Origin: Rhizobium sp. SSA_523 | GTDB lineage: Bacteria; Pseudomonadota; Alphaproteobacteria; Rhizobiales; Rhizobiaceae | DNA: 64,000 bases | Assembly (NCBI RefSeq): GCF_030435705.1 | Contig: NZ_CP129381.1 | Coordinates: forward strand, 930,001 to 994,000 | Reading direction: 5' to 3' | Part shown: in pieces, positions 8,442-18,129 of the stretch | How the letters are laid out: every line of letters starts with the position of its first letter | How positions within the stretch are numbered: position 1 is the stretch's first letter | The notes under the pieces: model-generated | Database searches by the model: none | Seen by the model: the letters and a program-made list of their open reading frames with translations, nothing else | What the model was told of the DNA's origin: nothing | Made by a program: the position numbers and the translations under genes

Positions 8442-10243
8442 CGGAAGCGATCGTGCAACCCTCCTCACCGCCGGGCCCGGCCCGCCTCTCGGCCTTCCGG
8501 CTCATGGTGCAGAGCCGGCTTGCTGCCGCAGGCCTTGTCCTCCTGGCACTGATTGCCGTGGTCGTGCTTCTTGCGCCATGGTGGCCGCTGCCGGATCCCA
8601 ATGCGACAGCGCCGGCCCAGCGCCTGCTGAGACCCCTCAGCCAAGGTCATCTTCTCGGCACCGACCAGCTCGGCCGCGACCTGCTCAGCCGCCTGATCTG
8701 GGGAAGCCGCATCTCGATCATGGTCGGCTTCGCCGCAACGCTCTTCGCCGCGCTGATCGGCTCCACCATCGGACTGATCGCCGGCTATGCCGGGGGCCGC
8801 ACCGACAACCTCTTGATGCGCGGCATCGACATGGTCATGGCGTTTCCCTATATCCTGCTGGCCCTTGCCATCGTCGCGGCGCTTGGCCCCGGCCTGATGA
8901 ACGCGCTCTACGCCATCGCCATCGTCAACATTCCCTTCTTTGCCAGAAATGTTCGCGGCGTGACGCTCGGCCTCTCCCATCGCGAATTCGTCGAAGCGGC
9001 GCGGCTCTCCGGCAAGGGACATGTATCCATCCTGATGACGGAGATCCTCCCCAATGTGGCTCCGGTCATCGTCATCACAATGTCCACGACCGCCGGCTGG
9101 ATGATCCTGGAGACGGCAGGCCTGAGCTTTCTCGGCCTCGGCGCCCAACCGCCGCAGGCCGATCTGGGGTCGATGCTCGGCGAAGGCCGGGCGCAGCTCT
9201 TCACCGCGCCGCATGTCTCCATCGTGCCCGGCGTGATGATCTTTCTTCTGGTCATCAGTCTCAATCTGGTGGGCGACGGGGTGCGCGACGCGCTGGATCC
9301 GCGCCTGAAATCCGGTGCGCTTGCGAGGCCGGGATCGGCAACCCGCATCGCCAAGGGCCGGAAGCCGTCAAAAAACCGCCATGCCGACGCGGCGCTCTCC
9401 CTGTCTGGTCTCGATGTCGGCTTCCGCTCCGCAAATGGTTACGTGCCGGCGGTGCGCGATCTCTCGCTGTTTCTCGCCCCTGGCGAATGTCTTGGCCTGA
9501 TCGGCGAAAGCGGCTCGGGCAAGAGCGTCACGGCACTCTCCGTCATGGGTCTTGTGGCCTCGCCTCCCGGTGAGATCGCCAATGGCTCCGTCTATCTGGC
9601 ACAGGACGATGTGCTTGCCATGTCGGAGAAAGACCTGCGCGCCTGCCGCGGGACGCGGGTCGCCTATATCTTTCAGGATCCGCTCACCACCCTGCATCCC
9701 ACCTATACGATCGGCCGGCAGGTCGAGGAGGCCATAGCCGCCCACCGGTCGCTGTCGCGCCGCGAGCTTTCCGAACGCGCCATCGCCCTTCTGGAGAAGG
9801 TGCGCATTCCCGATGCCCGGGAACGAGCGCAGCATTATCCGCATCAATTGTCGGGCGGCCAACGCCAGAGAGTGGGCATTGCAATGGCGCTGGCCAATGA
9901 TCCGGACGTAATCATCGCCGACGAGCCGACCACAGCCCTGGACGTGACGGTGCAGGCAGAGATCCTCCATTTGTTGAAGGCTTTGCAGCAGGAGCGGAAT
10001 ATGGCGCTGCTGTTCATCACGCATGATTTCGGCGTGGTGGCGGAAATGTGTGATCGTGTCGCGGTCATGAAGGACGGCGAGATCGTCGAGACGGGGCCGA
10101 CCCGCGACGTGCTGCGCAATCCTCGCCATGCCTATACGCAACGCCTGATCGCCTGCGTTCCGCAGATCGGCGAGGGCCGCGCTTTTCTCGACCGGGCCGG
10201 GCGCCTGTTTCAAACCGGCATGCGCAAGGAGGAGGCCCGATGA
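8438..10243 (+). CDS. Fused ABC permease (DppC) and ATPase (DppD)
   Basis: A single 601-residue protein joining two importer parts. Residues 1-290 are a DppC/OppC permease (HLLGTDQLGRDLLSRLIWG, EAA loop FVEAARLSGKGH, then GLSFLGLGAQPP). Residues about 310-601 are an oligopeptide-type ATPase with Walker A GESGSGKS near 356, signature LSGGQRQRVG near 470 and Walker [13 protein letters not shown]. It starts four bases inside the preceding permease gene and overlaps the next ATPase gene by four bases. As I recall, this fusion is known in rhizobia, so it is a real architecture and not a frame error. The linker near residues 285-310 is basic. Confidence 0.92.
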   Translation: MTEAIVQPSSPPGPARLSAFRLMVQSRLAAAGLVLLALIAVVVLLAPWWPLPDPNATAPAQRLLRPLSQGHLLGTDQLGRDLLSRLIWGSRISIMVGFAATLFAALIGSTIGLIAGYAGGRTDNLLMRGIDMVMAFPYILLALAIVAALGPGLMNALYAIAIVNIPFFARNVRGVTLGLSHREFVEAARLSGKGHVSILMTEILPNVAPVIVITMSTTAGWMILETAGLSFLGLGAQPPQADLGSMLGEGRAQLFTAPHVSIVPGVMIFLLVISLNLVGDGVRDALDPRLKSGALARPGSATRIAKGRKPSKNRHADAALSLSGLDVGFRSANGYVPAVRDLSLFLAPGECLGLIGESGSGKSVTALSVMGLVASPPGEIANGSVYLAQDDVLAMSEKDLRACRGTRVAYIFQDPLTTLHPTYTIGRQVEEAIAAHRSLSRRELSERAIALLEKVRIPDARERAQHYPHQLSGGQRQRVGIAMALANDPDVIIADEPTTALDVTVQAEILHLLKALQQERNMALLFITHDFGVVAEMCDRVAVMKDGEIVETGPTRDVLRNPRHAYTQRLIACVPQIGEGRAFLDRAGRLFQTGMRKEEAR

Positions 10244-11034
10244 GCGAGAACGCCATCCATGTGCACAGACTGAGCAAGGTGTTCGGCGAAAGACGGCGGC
10301 TGCTGGGGAGCAAGGGGCACCAGGTCCGGGCACTGACGGAGGTTTCGCTCGATCTCAGATCCGGCGAGACACTGGCGATCGTCGGCGAGAGCGGTTGCGG
10401 CAAGAGCACGCTTGCCCGCATCCTTGTCGGTCTTGAAACGGCAAGTTCAGGCCGCGTGGAGATTGCCGGCCAGGACGCAGCCACGTTGCGCAAACGCGGA
10501 CCCAAGGCTTTCGGCAAGACGATCCAGTATGTGTTCCAGGATCCGGTCGCCTCGCTTAATCCCAGAAAGACGATCGGCCAGAGTCTGGACGCACCGCTGC
10601 GCCTCCTGACAGGACGATCGGCCGCCGCCCGCCGAGACCGCATGCGGGAATTGATGGCAGCTGTCGAAATGCCGGAGGAAACGCTGGAGCGATATCCGCA
10701 CGAAATGTCCGGCGGCCAGGCCCAGCGCATGGCGATTGCCCGCGCGCTCGCGGCCGAGCCCCGGATCATGGTGCTCGACGAACCGGTCAGTGCCCTCGAC
10801 GTCTCGGTGCAGGCTCAGGTGCTTCTGCTGCTGCAGCGACTGAAGGACGAGTTCGGCCTGAGCTATCTTTTCATCAGTCACGATCTGGCGGTGGTCGAAG
10901 CCATTGCCGATCGCGTCGCCGTCATGCATTTCGGCGAGATCGTGGAGATGGAGAAAACCGGCGACCTGTTTTCGTCACCGGTTCATCCCTATACGCAGAA
11001 GCTGCTCGCAAGCGCTCCACGGCTGGATCGGTGA
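10240..11034 (+). CDS. ABC importer ATPase, DppF/OppF type
   Basis: Second nucleotide-binding subunit of the same importer, 264 residues. It has Walker [10 protein letters not shown], signature MSGGQAQRMAIARAL, Walker B IMVLDEPVSALDVS and the switch His in FISHDLAVVE. The C-terminal HPYTQKLLAS motif is typical of oligopeptide-family ATPases. It overlaps the fused permease-ATPase gene by four bases and ends the operon. It is convergent with the YqaA-type gene, 22 bases away. Confidence 0.93.
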   Translation: MSENAIHVHRLSKVFGERRRLLGSKGHQVRALTEVSLDLRSGETLAIVGESGCGKSTLARILVGLETASSGRVEIAGQDAATLRKRGPKAFGKTIQYVFQDPVASLNPRKTIGQSLDAPLRLLTGRSAAARRDRMRELMAAVEMPEETLERYPHEMSGGQAQRMAIARALAAEPRIMVLDEPVSALDVSVQAQVLLLLQRLKDEFGLSYLFISHDLAVVEAIADRVAVMHFGEIVEMEKTGDLFSSPVHPYTQKLLASAPRLDR

Positions 11035-11056
11035 CGCCCGCGACTTTGCCGCGTGG

Positions 11057-11497
11057 TTACATGAATCCCAGCGTGATGGCAGCCAGAACCAGGTAACGAC
11101 TCATTTTCGATATGGTGACGAGAATGAGAAAGGTCAGAAAAGGCACGCGCAGAACGCCGGCCATGACGGTGAGGGCATCCCCGATCACCGGCAGCCAGGC
11201 GGCGAGCAGCGACCACTTGCCGTAGCGGTTGTACCAGGCTTCCGCCCGTTGCAATTTGTCTTGAGGCACCGGGAACCAGCGCTTGTGGCGGAACCGCTCG
11301 ATCCCTCGCCCCAAGGCCCAGTTGACCGCCGAACCGGCAACATTGCCGATCCCGGCCGCCAGAAGCAGGGCAGAGACCGGATAGTCGCCGCTGACGATCA
11401 GCCCGACCAGCACCGCCTCCGACTGCGCAGGCAGGATGGTCGCGGCGACGAAGGCCACGGCGCAAAGACCGAGATAAACGGCAAGATCAGGCGGCAA
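11057..11497 (-). CDS. YqaA-type (DedA-like) small membrane protein
   Basis: Polytopic membrane protein of 146 residues resembling the YqaA branch of the DedA/SNARE-associated family. The opening helix (YLGLCAVAFVAATILPAQSE), the glycine-rich GIGNVAGSAVNWALGRG loop and the later FRHKRWFPVPQ and GDALTVMAGVLRVP stretches are characteristic. DedA relatives are flippases or transporters needed for envelope homeostasis; the role of the YqaA branch is poorly defined. It is a single-gene unit between two importer operons and is probably unrelated to either. Confidence 0.8.
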   Translation of the reverse strand: MPPDLAVYLGLCAVAFVAATILPAQSEAVLVGLIVSGDYPVSALLLAAGIGNVAGSAVNWALGRGIERFRHKRWFPVPQDKLQRAEAWYNRYGKWSLLAAWLPVIGDALTVMAGVLRVPFLTFLILVTISKMSRYLVLAAITLGFM

Positions 11498-11818
11498 GCG
11501 AAATCAACCCTGGCAAAGCAAATCGAGAGACCGCTTATATCAGGGATAGGGATGCGGGACATGATTTCCTGCTTCGCCGAAGTCCCTTCGAAAAGGGGTC
11601 GATATACATCTCAGAAGCTCAAAAATTACTAAGATTTATACTGCCGCAATATTCCGAGACTTGATGGCGGATCGGGCTTATTTCGGCTTGCATCCCCTGA
11701 TCGGATTGCTAGTGTTCCGCCCGAAACGGCGGCGGCCAGGCCGCTCTCGAAGACGGCCGGCCCCGATAGGGGCGGCACCACCAAGCTCGGCACCGGATAC
11801 GCCGAAAAGGGACTGATG
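11498..11818. other. 321-base intergenic region, no gene seen
   Basis: Divergent gap between the YqaA-type gene and the Liv-type binding-protein gene. A locally A+T-rich stretch around 11620-11660 is a plausible promoter zone, followed by G+C-rich sequence with short dyads just before the start codon. No convincing open frame, RNA gene or named motif was found. Confidence 0.5.
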
Positions 11819-13135
11819 ATGCGCAAACACTCGAGCCTCCCGCCACTGTTATCCACGCCCGCTGCCGGGCTGTCGCTGCCGCGCCGAACGCTGTTGAAGA
11901 CGATGAGCGGCGCCGCCGCCATCCTCGCAAGCCCCGCTTTGCTCCGGCCTGGCCTTGCGCAGGATGGAACCATCAAGCTCGGCGCGCCCATGCACCGCAC
12001 CGGCATCGGCGCCTCCTATGGCCGCTGGTACGAGCGCACGGCAAGCGCCGCCGTCAAGCTCATCAACGAGATGGGTGGCATCAATGGTCGTCCGGTGGAG
12101 ATGATCGTCGAGGATGACGGGACCGATCCCAAGCGCGGCACCGAGGTCATCGAGAAATTCGCCTCGCAATACAAGGTCGATGCGGTCTTCGGACATCTTT
12201 TCTCGCATGTGGTTGCCGCCGCCGCGCCACGCGCCGGCGAGCTGAAAATGCCCTATTTCATCTGCTCCGAGGCAAGTCTTCTGGGGGCCGGCAAGCTCAA
12301 CCGCTACACCTTTCAGCCGGGCATCACCGATGTCAGGGGACAGGTAACGGCCATGGCGCCGTGGATTGCAAATACCATCGGCAAGAAGGTCACCATGATC
12401 TTCCCGGACTACAATTTCGGCCATGATCATCGTGATTTCTTCACCGCCGCGATCGAGGCCCAGGGCGGAGAAGTGGTGAAAAAGATCGCCATTCCGCCGA
12501 CGGAAACCTCCTTTACCCGCTACTTCCCGCAGATCCCGCCGAACACCGAGGCGATCTATCACGTCATGGTCGGTCCGGCCGTCCTGACCTTCGTCAAGGA
12601 ACTGGGAGATTATCTGGGAAGCCAGCGGCCGGAGATCTTCGGTTTCATCGACTCGCTTGAAGCGGTGGATTTCAACACGCCCCAGCTCGGCTTTCTGGAA
12701 GGCACCTATTTTTGGGAGGCCTTTCCGCGCTATGCGCAGGCCAAGCAGAGCGAATTCGATGCCTTCTTCCGCGAGAAGGTCGGCGTGGACGCCAATGGCG
12801 CAAGCCTTGCCGATCCGAAGGACATCTCGACCTATTCGCACATGTTCTCGTGCTGGGAGACGCTCTTCGTGATCAAGCAGGCCATGGAGGCCGTCAACTA
12901 CAAGGGGCCGGAGCAGAAAAAGGATCTGGTACTCGCCATGGAAAGCCTGGAAAGCCTGAGCGAGAGCCAGGAGCATCCGCAGGGTGCCAAGCGTTTCAAC
13001 GGCAAGACCCATCAGGTCTTCGGCAGCCAGCATATTTCCAGGGTGGAAGGTGGCAAATTGACGGTAGTCCACACAACCAGCATCGAGGATGGCCTTTACG
13101 AATCCACCGCCGATTACACGAAAATGGAGCTTTGA
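11819..13135 (+). CDS. ABC importer solute-binding protein, Liv/amide family (Peripla_BP_6)
   Basis: Exported binding protein of 438 residues. The N-terminus carries a twin-arginine-like motif (PRRTLLK near residue 21) and a hydrophobic stretch ending PGLAQ, so Tat export is likely. The mature part is the branched-chain amino acid/amide/urea receptor fold (IKLGAPMHRTGIGASYG, INEMGGINGRPVEMIVEDD). Two ATG codons are adjacent; the second has the better distance from the AAGGGA site. It heads a five-gene importer set, separated from the permease gene by 244 bases. The ligand could be an amino acid, urea or short amide; UrtA-like and FmdD-like roles are both possible. Confidence 0.9.
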   Translation: MRKHSSLPPLLSTPAAGLSLPRRTLLKTMSGAAAILASPALLRPGLAQDGTIKLGAPMHRTGIGASYGRWYERTASAAVKLINEMGGINGRPVEMIVEDDGTDPKRGTEVIEKFASQYKVDAVFGHLFSHVVAAAAPRAGELKMPYFICSEASLLGAGKLNRYTFQPGITDVRGQVTAMAPWIANTIGKKVTMIFPDYNFGHDHRDFFTAAIEAQGGEVVKKIAIPPTETSFTRYFPQIPPNTEAIYHVMVGPAVLTFVKELGDYLGSQRPEIFGFIDSLEAVDFNTPQLGFLEGTYFWEAFPRYAQAKQSEFDAFFREKVGVDANGASLADPKDISTYSHMFSCWETLFVIKQAMEAVNYKGPEQKKDLVLAMESLESLSESQEHPQGAKRFNGKTHQVFGSQHISRVEGGKLTVVHTTSIEDGLYESTADYTKMEL

Positions 13136-13379
13136 CGCGCCTCCGGCCGGAGGCTAAGACAAGCCTGTTGAGAACCGCCCGAATCCTTTCGGAGCCCGGG
13201 CCAATCCAACGGTCTCGGGTCAGTCCGAAGCGCTCAGGCAGGCCCGGTGGCCCATAGGGCAAGGCTGGCGGAGCGTGGGGCGTCTTGAGGCCATGGCGGG
13301 GGTAACAGGCTTGGAGGCGCGGCGGATGCTGCCCGCCCTCTCCGTCTGTCGGCATAATTGATGCAGAAAGGCCGGCCGC

Positions 13380-14261
13380 ATGGGCATGGGTCCCTATCTT
13401 CTTCTGGCCATCCTCGAAGGCCTGGTACAGGCTTCGATCCTGTGCATTACGGCCGCCGGCCTCTCGCTCGTTTTCGGGGTGATGCGGATCGTCAATGTGG
13501 CGCATGGCGAATTCGTCATGCTGGGAGCGGTTCTTGCCTGGTATGCCGCGAGCCTTGTAAGCGGTCATCCGGCAGCCGGCTTCCTTCTTGCAATCCTCAT
13601 CAGCCCTTTGCTGGCGGCCGGCCTCGCGCTTGTCGCCGAGCGCTTGATCCTGAAGCGCCTCGACTACAATCCGGAAGCGACGATCGTCGCCACGATCGGG
13701 CTTCTCTATATTCTGCAGCAGGGCGTCCTCATTCTCTACGGTCCCGATGCACGCCCGGTCGATCCGCCATTCTATTACACGATCCGTCTTCCGTGGTTCG
13801 GCTATTCCGCCTACAAGCTCTCCATCATCGGCGCGGCCGTCCTCATCATGGCCCTGCTCTGGGTTTTGCAGCAGAAGACGCGGATCGGCCTGATCATGCG
13901 CGCCACCCAATATGATCGCGAGACGGCGCAGGCCTTCGGCATTCCGGTGGACCGCGTTTCGGCCGGAGTCTTCGCTCTGGGTGCGGGCCTTGCCGCTTTG
14001 GCCGGTGTCCTCGTGGTCCCTATCCAACAGGCGCATTACCTGATGGGAACCGATCCTCTGCTGCTGTCCTTCATCGTGGTCATCATCGGCGGCCTGGGCA
14101 GCATGCTCGGCACCGTGGTCGCCGCCATCGTCATCGGCCTCTCGGACGGCATATTGTCGATGATGTTCTCCCCGACGCTGGCCAAGATGGTCTCGACAAT
14201 GCTTGTGGCGCTGGTTCTCATCGTCCGTCCAAGCGGGCTGTTTGGAAAGACGGTGCGATGA
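13380..14261 (+). CDS. ABC importer permease, LivH type
   Basis: Polytopic permease of 293 residues. The LivH core motif is clear (GLSLVFGVMRIVNVAHGEFV), and the C-terminal GGLGSMLGTVVAAIVIG loop is the coupling element. An alternative ATG two codons downstream is equally possible. The stop overlaps the next start as ATGA. It pairs with the LivM-type permease to move the ligand delivered by the binding protein encoded 244 bases upstream. Confidence 0.93.
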   Translation: MGMGPYLLLAILEGLVQASILCITAAGLSLVFGVMRIVNVAHGEFVMLGAVLAWYAASLVSGHPAAGFLLAILISPLLAAGLALVAERLILKRLDYNPEATIVATIGLLYILQQGVLILYGPDARPVDPPFYYTIRLPWFGYSAYKLSIIGAAVLIMALLWVLQQKTRIGLIMRATQYDRETAQAFGIPVDRVSAGVFALGAGLAALAGVLVVPIQQAHYLMGTDPLLLSFIVVIIGGLGSMLGTVVAAIVIGLSDGILSMMFSPTLAKMVSTMLVALVLIVRPSGLFGKTVR

Positions 14262-15220
14262 GCCGGGCCGATTTTCGCAAAAACCTGATCCTCACGCTCG
14301 GCATCCTCGCGGTTCTGCTGGCCCTTCAGTTCGTGCTTCCCGAATATCATGTGCTGATGGCGACCCGCATGATGCTGCTCGCCGTCTTCGCCCTCGGATA
14401 CAATGCCCTGCTCGGCTATGCCGGGCTGCTCAGCCTCGGCCACGCGCTTTTCTTCGCCTTCGGCCTCTACACGGCCGGCCTTACCGTCTATCATCTGAAC
14501 TGGCCTCTTCCGCTTGCCTTCGTCGGTGCGATCCTGTCCTCTGCGCTGCTCGCTCTGGTGATCGGCGCCGTCACTTTGCGCACGGCCCGCGTCTCCTTCA
14601 TGATCGTGACGCTGATGTTCGCCCAGGCCGGCTATCTCCTGGTCCTTTATCTTTCCGCACTGACCAATGGCCAGGAGGGGCTCTCCCTGCCGCCCTCGGC
14701 CCGCTCGATCCCTGCCGGAAATCTGGTGCTCGACCTGACGGATGCCGCCACCCGCTACAATCTCGCATTCGCACTTCTGGCCGCCAGCCTGCTGATCCTG
14801 CTGTTCTACCTGAGGGGCAGGCGCGGACGGATCATCACGGCGATCCGAGACAATGAAGAGCGGACCACCATGCTGGGCTTCAACGTCTTTGCCGGCAAAC
14901 TGGAAATCTTCACCCTCTCCGGCGCTCTTTCCGGTGCGAGCGGCGCCGCCTACGGTCTTCTCTTCGGCTATCTCGGAGCAACCTTCGCCTCCTTTCAATA
15001 TTCCATCGAAGCGCTGCTGTTCACCCTCCTCGGCGGCGCGGGCACGCTGCTCGGACCGCTTATCGGCGTCGCGCTAATGGTCGTCATGATCGACAAGCTC
15101 GGCGAAATCACCAATGCCTATCTGCTGGTCATCGGCCTCCTGCTGATCGCCCTCATCCTCTGGTTTCCAAAAGGGATCCTCGGCTCGATCCGCGAAAGAT
15201 GGGCGCCATGGCTGCTATGA
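14258..15220 (+). CDS. ABC importer permease, LivM type
   Basis: Second permease subunit, 320 residues, with eight or more hydrophobic segments. Family signatures are LGYNALLGYAGLLSLGHALF near residue 45, AIRDNEERTTMLGFNV in the cytoplasmic loop, and LGGAGTLLGPLIG near the C-terminus. It overlaps the LivH-type gene by four bases and the LivG-type gene by four (or 22 if the earlier start is used). Confidence 0.93.
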   Translation: MSRADFRKNLILTLGILAVLLALQFVLPEYHVLMATRMMLLAVFALGYNALLGYAGLLSLGHALFFAFGLYTAGLTVYHLNWPLPLAFVGAILSSALLALVIGAVTLRTARVSFMIVTLMFAQAGYLLVLYLSALTNGQEGLSLPPSARSIPAGNLVLDLTDAATRYNLAFALLAASLLILLFYLRGRRGRIITAIRDNEERTTMLGFNVFAGKLEIFTLSGALSGASGAAYGLLFGYLGATFASFQYSIEALLFTLLGGAGTLLGPLIGVALMVVMIDKLGEITNAYLLVIGLLLIALILWFPKGILGSIRERWAPWLL

Positions 15221-15939
15221 CACCTCTTTTGACGACTCGCGGCCTTTGCCGGAATTTCGGCGGCCTGAAGGCCGTGGACAACGTCGATTTTGCGGTTGTG
15301 AAAGGCGAGATCCGCGCCATCATCGGTCCGAACGGCGCCGGCAAGACAACTTTCGTCAGCCTGCTCTGCGGCCGTACAACCGCCTCCGACGGCACGATCC
15401 TTTTCAATGGGGAGGATGTCACGCGCCTGCCGGCCCATCGTCGCGTCCAGCGCGGCATGGCCTATACGTTCCAGATCACCAACGTCTTTCACCACAAGAC
15501 GGCAGAGGACAATGTCCGGATCGCGGTGGAAAGCCTGGTCCGCCGCGAGGAGCATCGTCTACTCGACCGGGAGGCTGCCACATTCGAAGCGCTCGATGCC
15601 GTCGGCCTTGCGTCCGAGGCGCGCGTCCCGGCAGGCCAGCTTGCCTATGGCCATCAGCGCCTGCTGGAAATCGCCATGGGTCTGGCGCTTCGTCCCAAGC
15701 TCCTTATCCTGGACGAACCGACACAAGGACTGTCCGATGCGGATATCGAGCGTTTCGAGATCCTGGTGCGCCAGATTGCCGGTACGGCCACCGTGCTCCT
15801 GATCGAGCACAACATGCCTGTCGTCATGTCTCTTGCCCACCGGATCACCGTTCTGGAGAGCGGCCGGGTTCTGGCGGAAGGCACGCCCGACGCCATTCGC
15901 GACAATGCGCAAGTCCAGTCTGCCTATCTGGGGATGTGA
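15217..15939 (+). CDS. ABC importer ATPase, LivG type
   Basis: Nucleotide-binding subunit, 240 residues from the chosen start. It has Walker A GPNGAGKTT, the LivG-type FQITNVFHHKTAEDNV segment, a degenerate signature (AYGHQRLLEIAMGLAL in place of LSGGQ, common in LivG) and Walker B LLILDEPTQGLS. In-frame ATGs lie at 15199, 15208 and 15217. The last forms an ATGA overlap with the permease stop, matching the coupling used elsewhere in this operon, and begins right before the domain, so it is preferred. Confidence 0.9.
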   Translation: MTPLLTTRGLCRNFGGLKAVDNVDFAVVKGEIRAIIGPNGAGKTTFVSLLCGRTTASDGTILFNGEDVTRLPAHRRVQRGMAYTFQITNVFHHKTAEDNVRIAVESLVRREEHRLLDREAATFEALDAVGLASEARVPAGQLAYGHQRLLEIAMGLALRPKLLILDEPTQGLSDADIERFEILVRQIAGTATVLLIEHNMPVVMSLAHRITVLESGRVLAEGTPDAIRDNAQVQSAYLGM

Positions 15940-16640
15940 TGCTGACCATCGAGCGCTTCGACACGTTTTACGGCAATAGCCAGGTGCTGCGGGAATTCTC
16001 GCTCAATCTTGCTCCTGGCGAGATCGTCGGCCTTCTCGGCCGCAACGGCGCCGGCAAGACCACGGCGCTAAAATCCATCATGGGCATTCTTGAGCCGCGG
16101 CACGGGAGCATGCATCTTGATGGCGAAGTGCTGACGCATCTGCCCGCCCACCAGATCCCGAAGCACGGGATCGGCTATGTGCCGCAGGGGCGGCGTCTGT
16201 TTGCCGAACTGACGGTGCGCGAGAATCTTGAGATCGGCCTGATGACGCGCAAGACCGGCAGTGCCGCGCTTGACCGGGCGCTCTCCTACTTCCCGTCCTT
16301 GCGCGAGCGGTTTCGCCAGCGGGCCGGTACACTTTCCGGCGGCGAACAGAGCATGCTGGCGGTGGCGCGCGCCCTCTGTATCGAGCCGCGTTACCTCCTG
16401 CTGGACGAGCCGGTGGAAGGGCTGATGCCGACAATGGTGGAAACGATCCGCCAGGTGCTTCTGCGACTGCGCGACGATGGCACCGGCATTCTCGTGGTGG
16501 AACAGCGCGTCGATGCCGTGCTTCCGGTGGCGGACAGGATCCTCTTCATGGAGCATGGCAGGATCGCTGCCGAGATGGCTGGCGCGCAGGTCCAGGCCGA
16601 TCGCTCGGTGCTGAACCGGTATCTCGGCGTCGGATCGTGA
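15939..16640 (+). CDS. ABC importer ATPase, LivF type
   Basis: Second nucleotide-binding subunit, 233 residues. Walker A is GRNGAGKTT, followed by the LivF-specific GIGYVPQGRRLFAELTVREN block, signature LSGGEQSMLAVARAL and Walker B YLLLDEPVEGL. It starts inside the previous stop codon (TGATG). Ten bases separate it from the next gene, a polytopic membrane protein, so transcription probably continues into that pair. Confidence 0.93.
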   Translation: MLTIERFDTFYGNSQVLREFSLNLAPGEIVGLLGRNGAGKTTALKSIMGILEPRHGSMHLDGEVLTHLPAHQIPKHGIGYVPQGRRLFAELTVRENLEIGLMTRKTGSAALDRALSYFPSLRERFRQRAGTLSGGEQSMLAVARALCIEPRYLLLDEPVEGLMPTMVETIRQVLLRLRDDGTGILVVEQRVDAVLPVADRILFMEHGRIAAEMAGAQVQADRSVLNRYLGVGS

Positions 16641-16650
16641 GGAGAGACGA

Positions 16651-18126
16651 ATGCGCCCGCAGCTTCGGCTGATGACCCGATCCGCCCTCAAGCACGTGTG
16701 GAATCGGGACCGGACCCTGGCGACGCTCCTTCTTCTCGGTTCGCCAGTGCCGGCGCTTGCGCATGGTACGGAGGGCGCCATCGTGCTTCTCCTGCCGACG
16801 GGCTATTACATCATGGGAACGGCGCTCGCCGTGCTGGCGAGTTTCCTGATGCTCTCCGTCCTGCCGGTTGCGGCGACGACGCGCATGGCAAGAGCTCGGT
16901 CGGGCGCCGTTGCGGTTTTCCGGTTTCCGATCACGGCAAGCAGCACATTGTCCTGCCTCATCCTCGCTCTGATGGTCGCCGCCGGTTTTCTTGGACCGCG
17001 GGACCCGCTGCTCAACCCGCTGCCGGCCTTCATCTGGACCATGTTCTGGGTCTGCCTGCCCCTCCTGCACGGGTTGCTCGGCCCTCTCTGGACGGCGATC
17101 AATCCGTGGAGCGGACCGCTTGCGCTGCTGCGTCGGCTCACCGGCAGCAGGCTGGGCCGGATCCGCGTCCGACGACTGCCGGCCCGCTCGGGCTTCGCCA
17201 TCGCCATCCTGCAATTCTTTGCCTTCGCCTGGTTCGAGCTCATCGATCCGGCCCCCAGCGATCCTGCGAGGCTCGCAGCAGCCGTTCTGCTCTACTGGCT
17301 GGTCAACGGGTTTGCCATGCTGCTCTTCGGGGAGCGGCAATGGCGGGCAAGGGCAGAGCCTTTCTCGATCTTCTTTGCCCTTGTCGGCCGCTGCGCGCCT
17401 CTTGCCTATCGGCGCTGCAGGGATGGCCGCTGCCAGATTTTGCTCTGCTTTCCCGGACACCGCCTTCTGTCGTTGCCGCCGCTGCCCGTCAGTGGCGTTG
17501 CTTTCGTCCTGCTCGCCCTGGCGAGTGTTTCCTATGACGGTCTGTCGCGAACCTTCCTCTGGCTGTCGCTGGTCGGGGTCAATCCGCTGGAATTTCCCGG
17601 CCGCAGCGCAATCATTCTGTCCTCGACCCTGGGTCTGCTGGCCACCTGGCTTGCCATGATGGTGCTGTTTTACGGCTCCGTCTGGCTTGGCTCCGTCTGG
17701 CTTGGCTCCGCATGGACGCGACAGCCCTCTTGGACAAGAACGGCCGGGCGGCTGATCTATAGCATCATCCCGATTGCCCTTGTCTTCCAGTTCGCCCATT
17801 ACCTGACCTATGCGCTGGTGGAGGGTCAGAACTTTGCCAAGGCGATCGCCGATCCCTTCGGCCTCGGCTGGAACATCACCGGCACGGGCGGTCTGCACGT
17901 GACGACGTCCTTCCTGAATAGCTATCGGTCGGTCGCGGTGATCTTCAACATGCAGGCAGTGGCAATCGGTGTCGGCCATATCCTGGCAGTCATCATCGCA
18001 CACGCCATCTTCAACGGTCGACAACCGGCCCGGCAGCGTCATTGGCTCGGCGAAGTGCCGCTGGCCGCGCTGATGGTCGTCTATACCGGTTTTGGTCTAT
18101 GGCTCCTGTCGACGCCGAGAGTTTAG
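16651..18126 (+). CDS. Polytopic membrane protein of unknown function (resembles proteins labelled fenitrothion hydrolase)
   Basis: Membrane protein of 491 residues with about ten to twelve hydrophobic segments. Residues 26-40 look like a cleavable signal or first helix ending in ALAHG. Distinctive motifs are the early AHG-x6-LP block, NPLEFPGRSAIIL in the second half and FAHYLTYALVEGQ followed by DPFGLGWNITGTG. These recall a polytopic family that databases label fenitrothion hydrolase (FedB-like); this is from memory, and the label does not establish an activity. A short internal repeat GSVWLGSVWLGSAW lies near residue 345. It sits ten bases after livF-type and three bases before the next gene, so it is probably in the same operon. 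Function unknown. Confidence 0.6.
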   Translation: MRPQLRLMTRSALKHVWNRDRTLATLLLLGSPVPALAHGTEGAIVLLLPTGYYIMGTALAVLASFLMLSVLPVAATTRMARARSGAVAVFRFPITASSTLSCLILALMVAAGFLGPRDPLLNPLPAFIWTMFWVCLPLLHGLLGPLWTAINPWSGPLALLRRLTGSRLGRIRVRRLPARSGFAIAILQFFAFAWFELIDPAPSDPARLAAAVLLYWLVNGFAMLLFGERQWRARAEPFSIFFALVGRCAPLAYRRCRDGRCQILLCFPGHRLLSLPPLPVSGVAFVLLALASVSYDGLSRTFLWLSLVGVNPLEFPGRSAIILSSTLGLLATWLAMMVLFYGSVWLGSVWLGSAWTRQPSWTRTAGRLIYSIIPIALVFQFAHYLTYALVEGQNFAKAIADPFGLGWNITGTGGLHVTTSFLNSYRSVAVIFNMQAVAIGVGHILAVIIAHAIFNGRQPARQRHWLGEVPLAALMVVYTGFGLWLLSTPRV

Positions 18127-18129
18127 AAT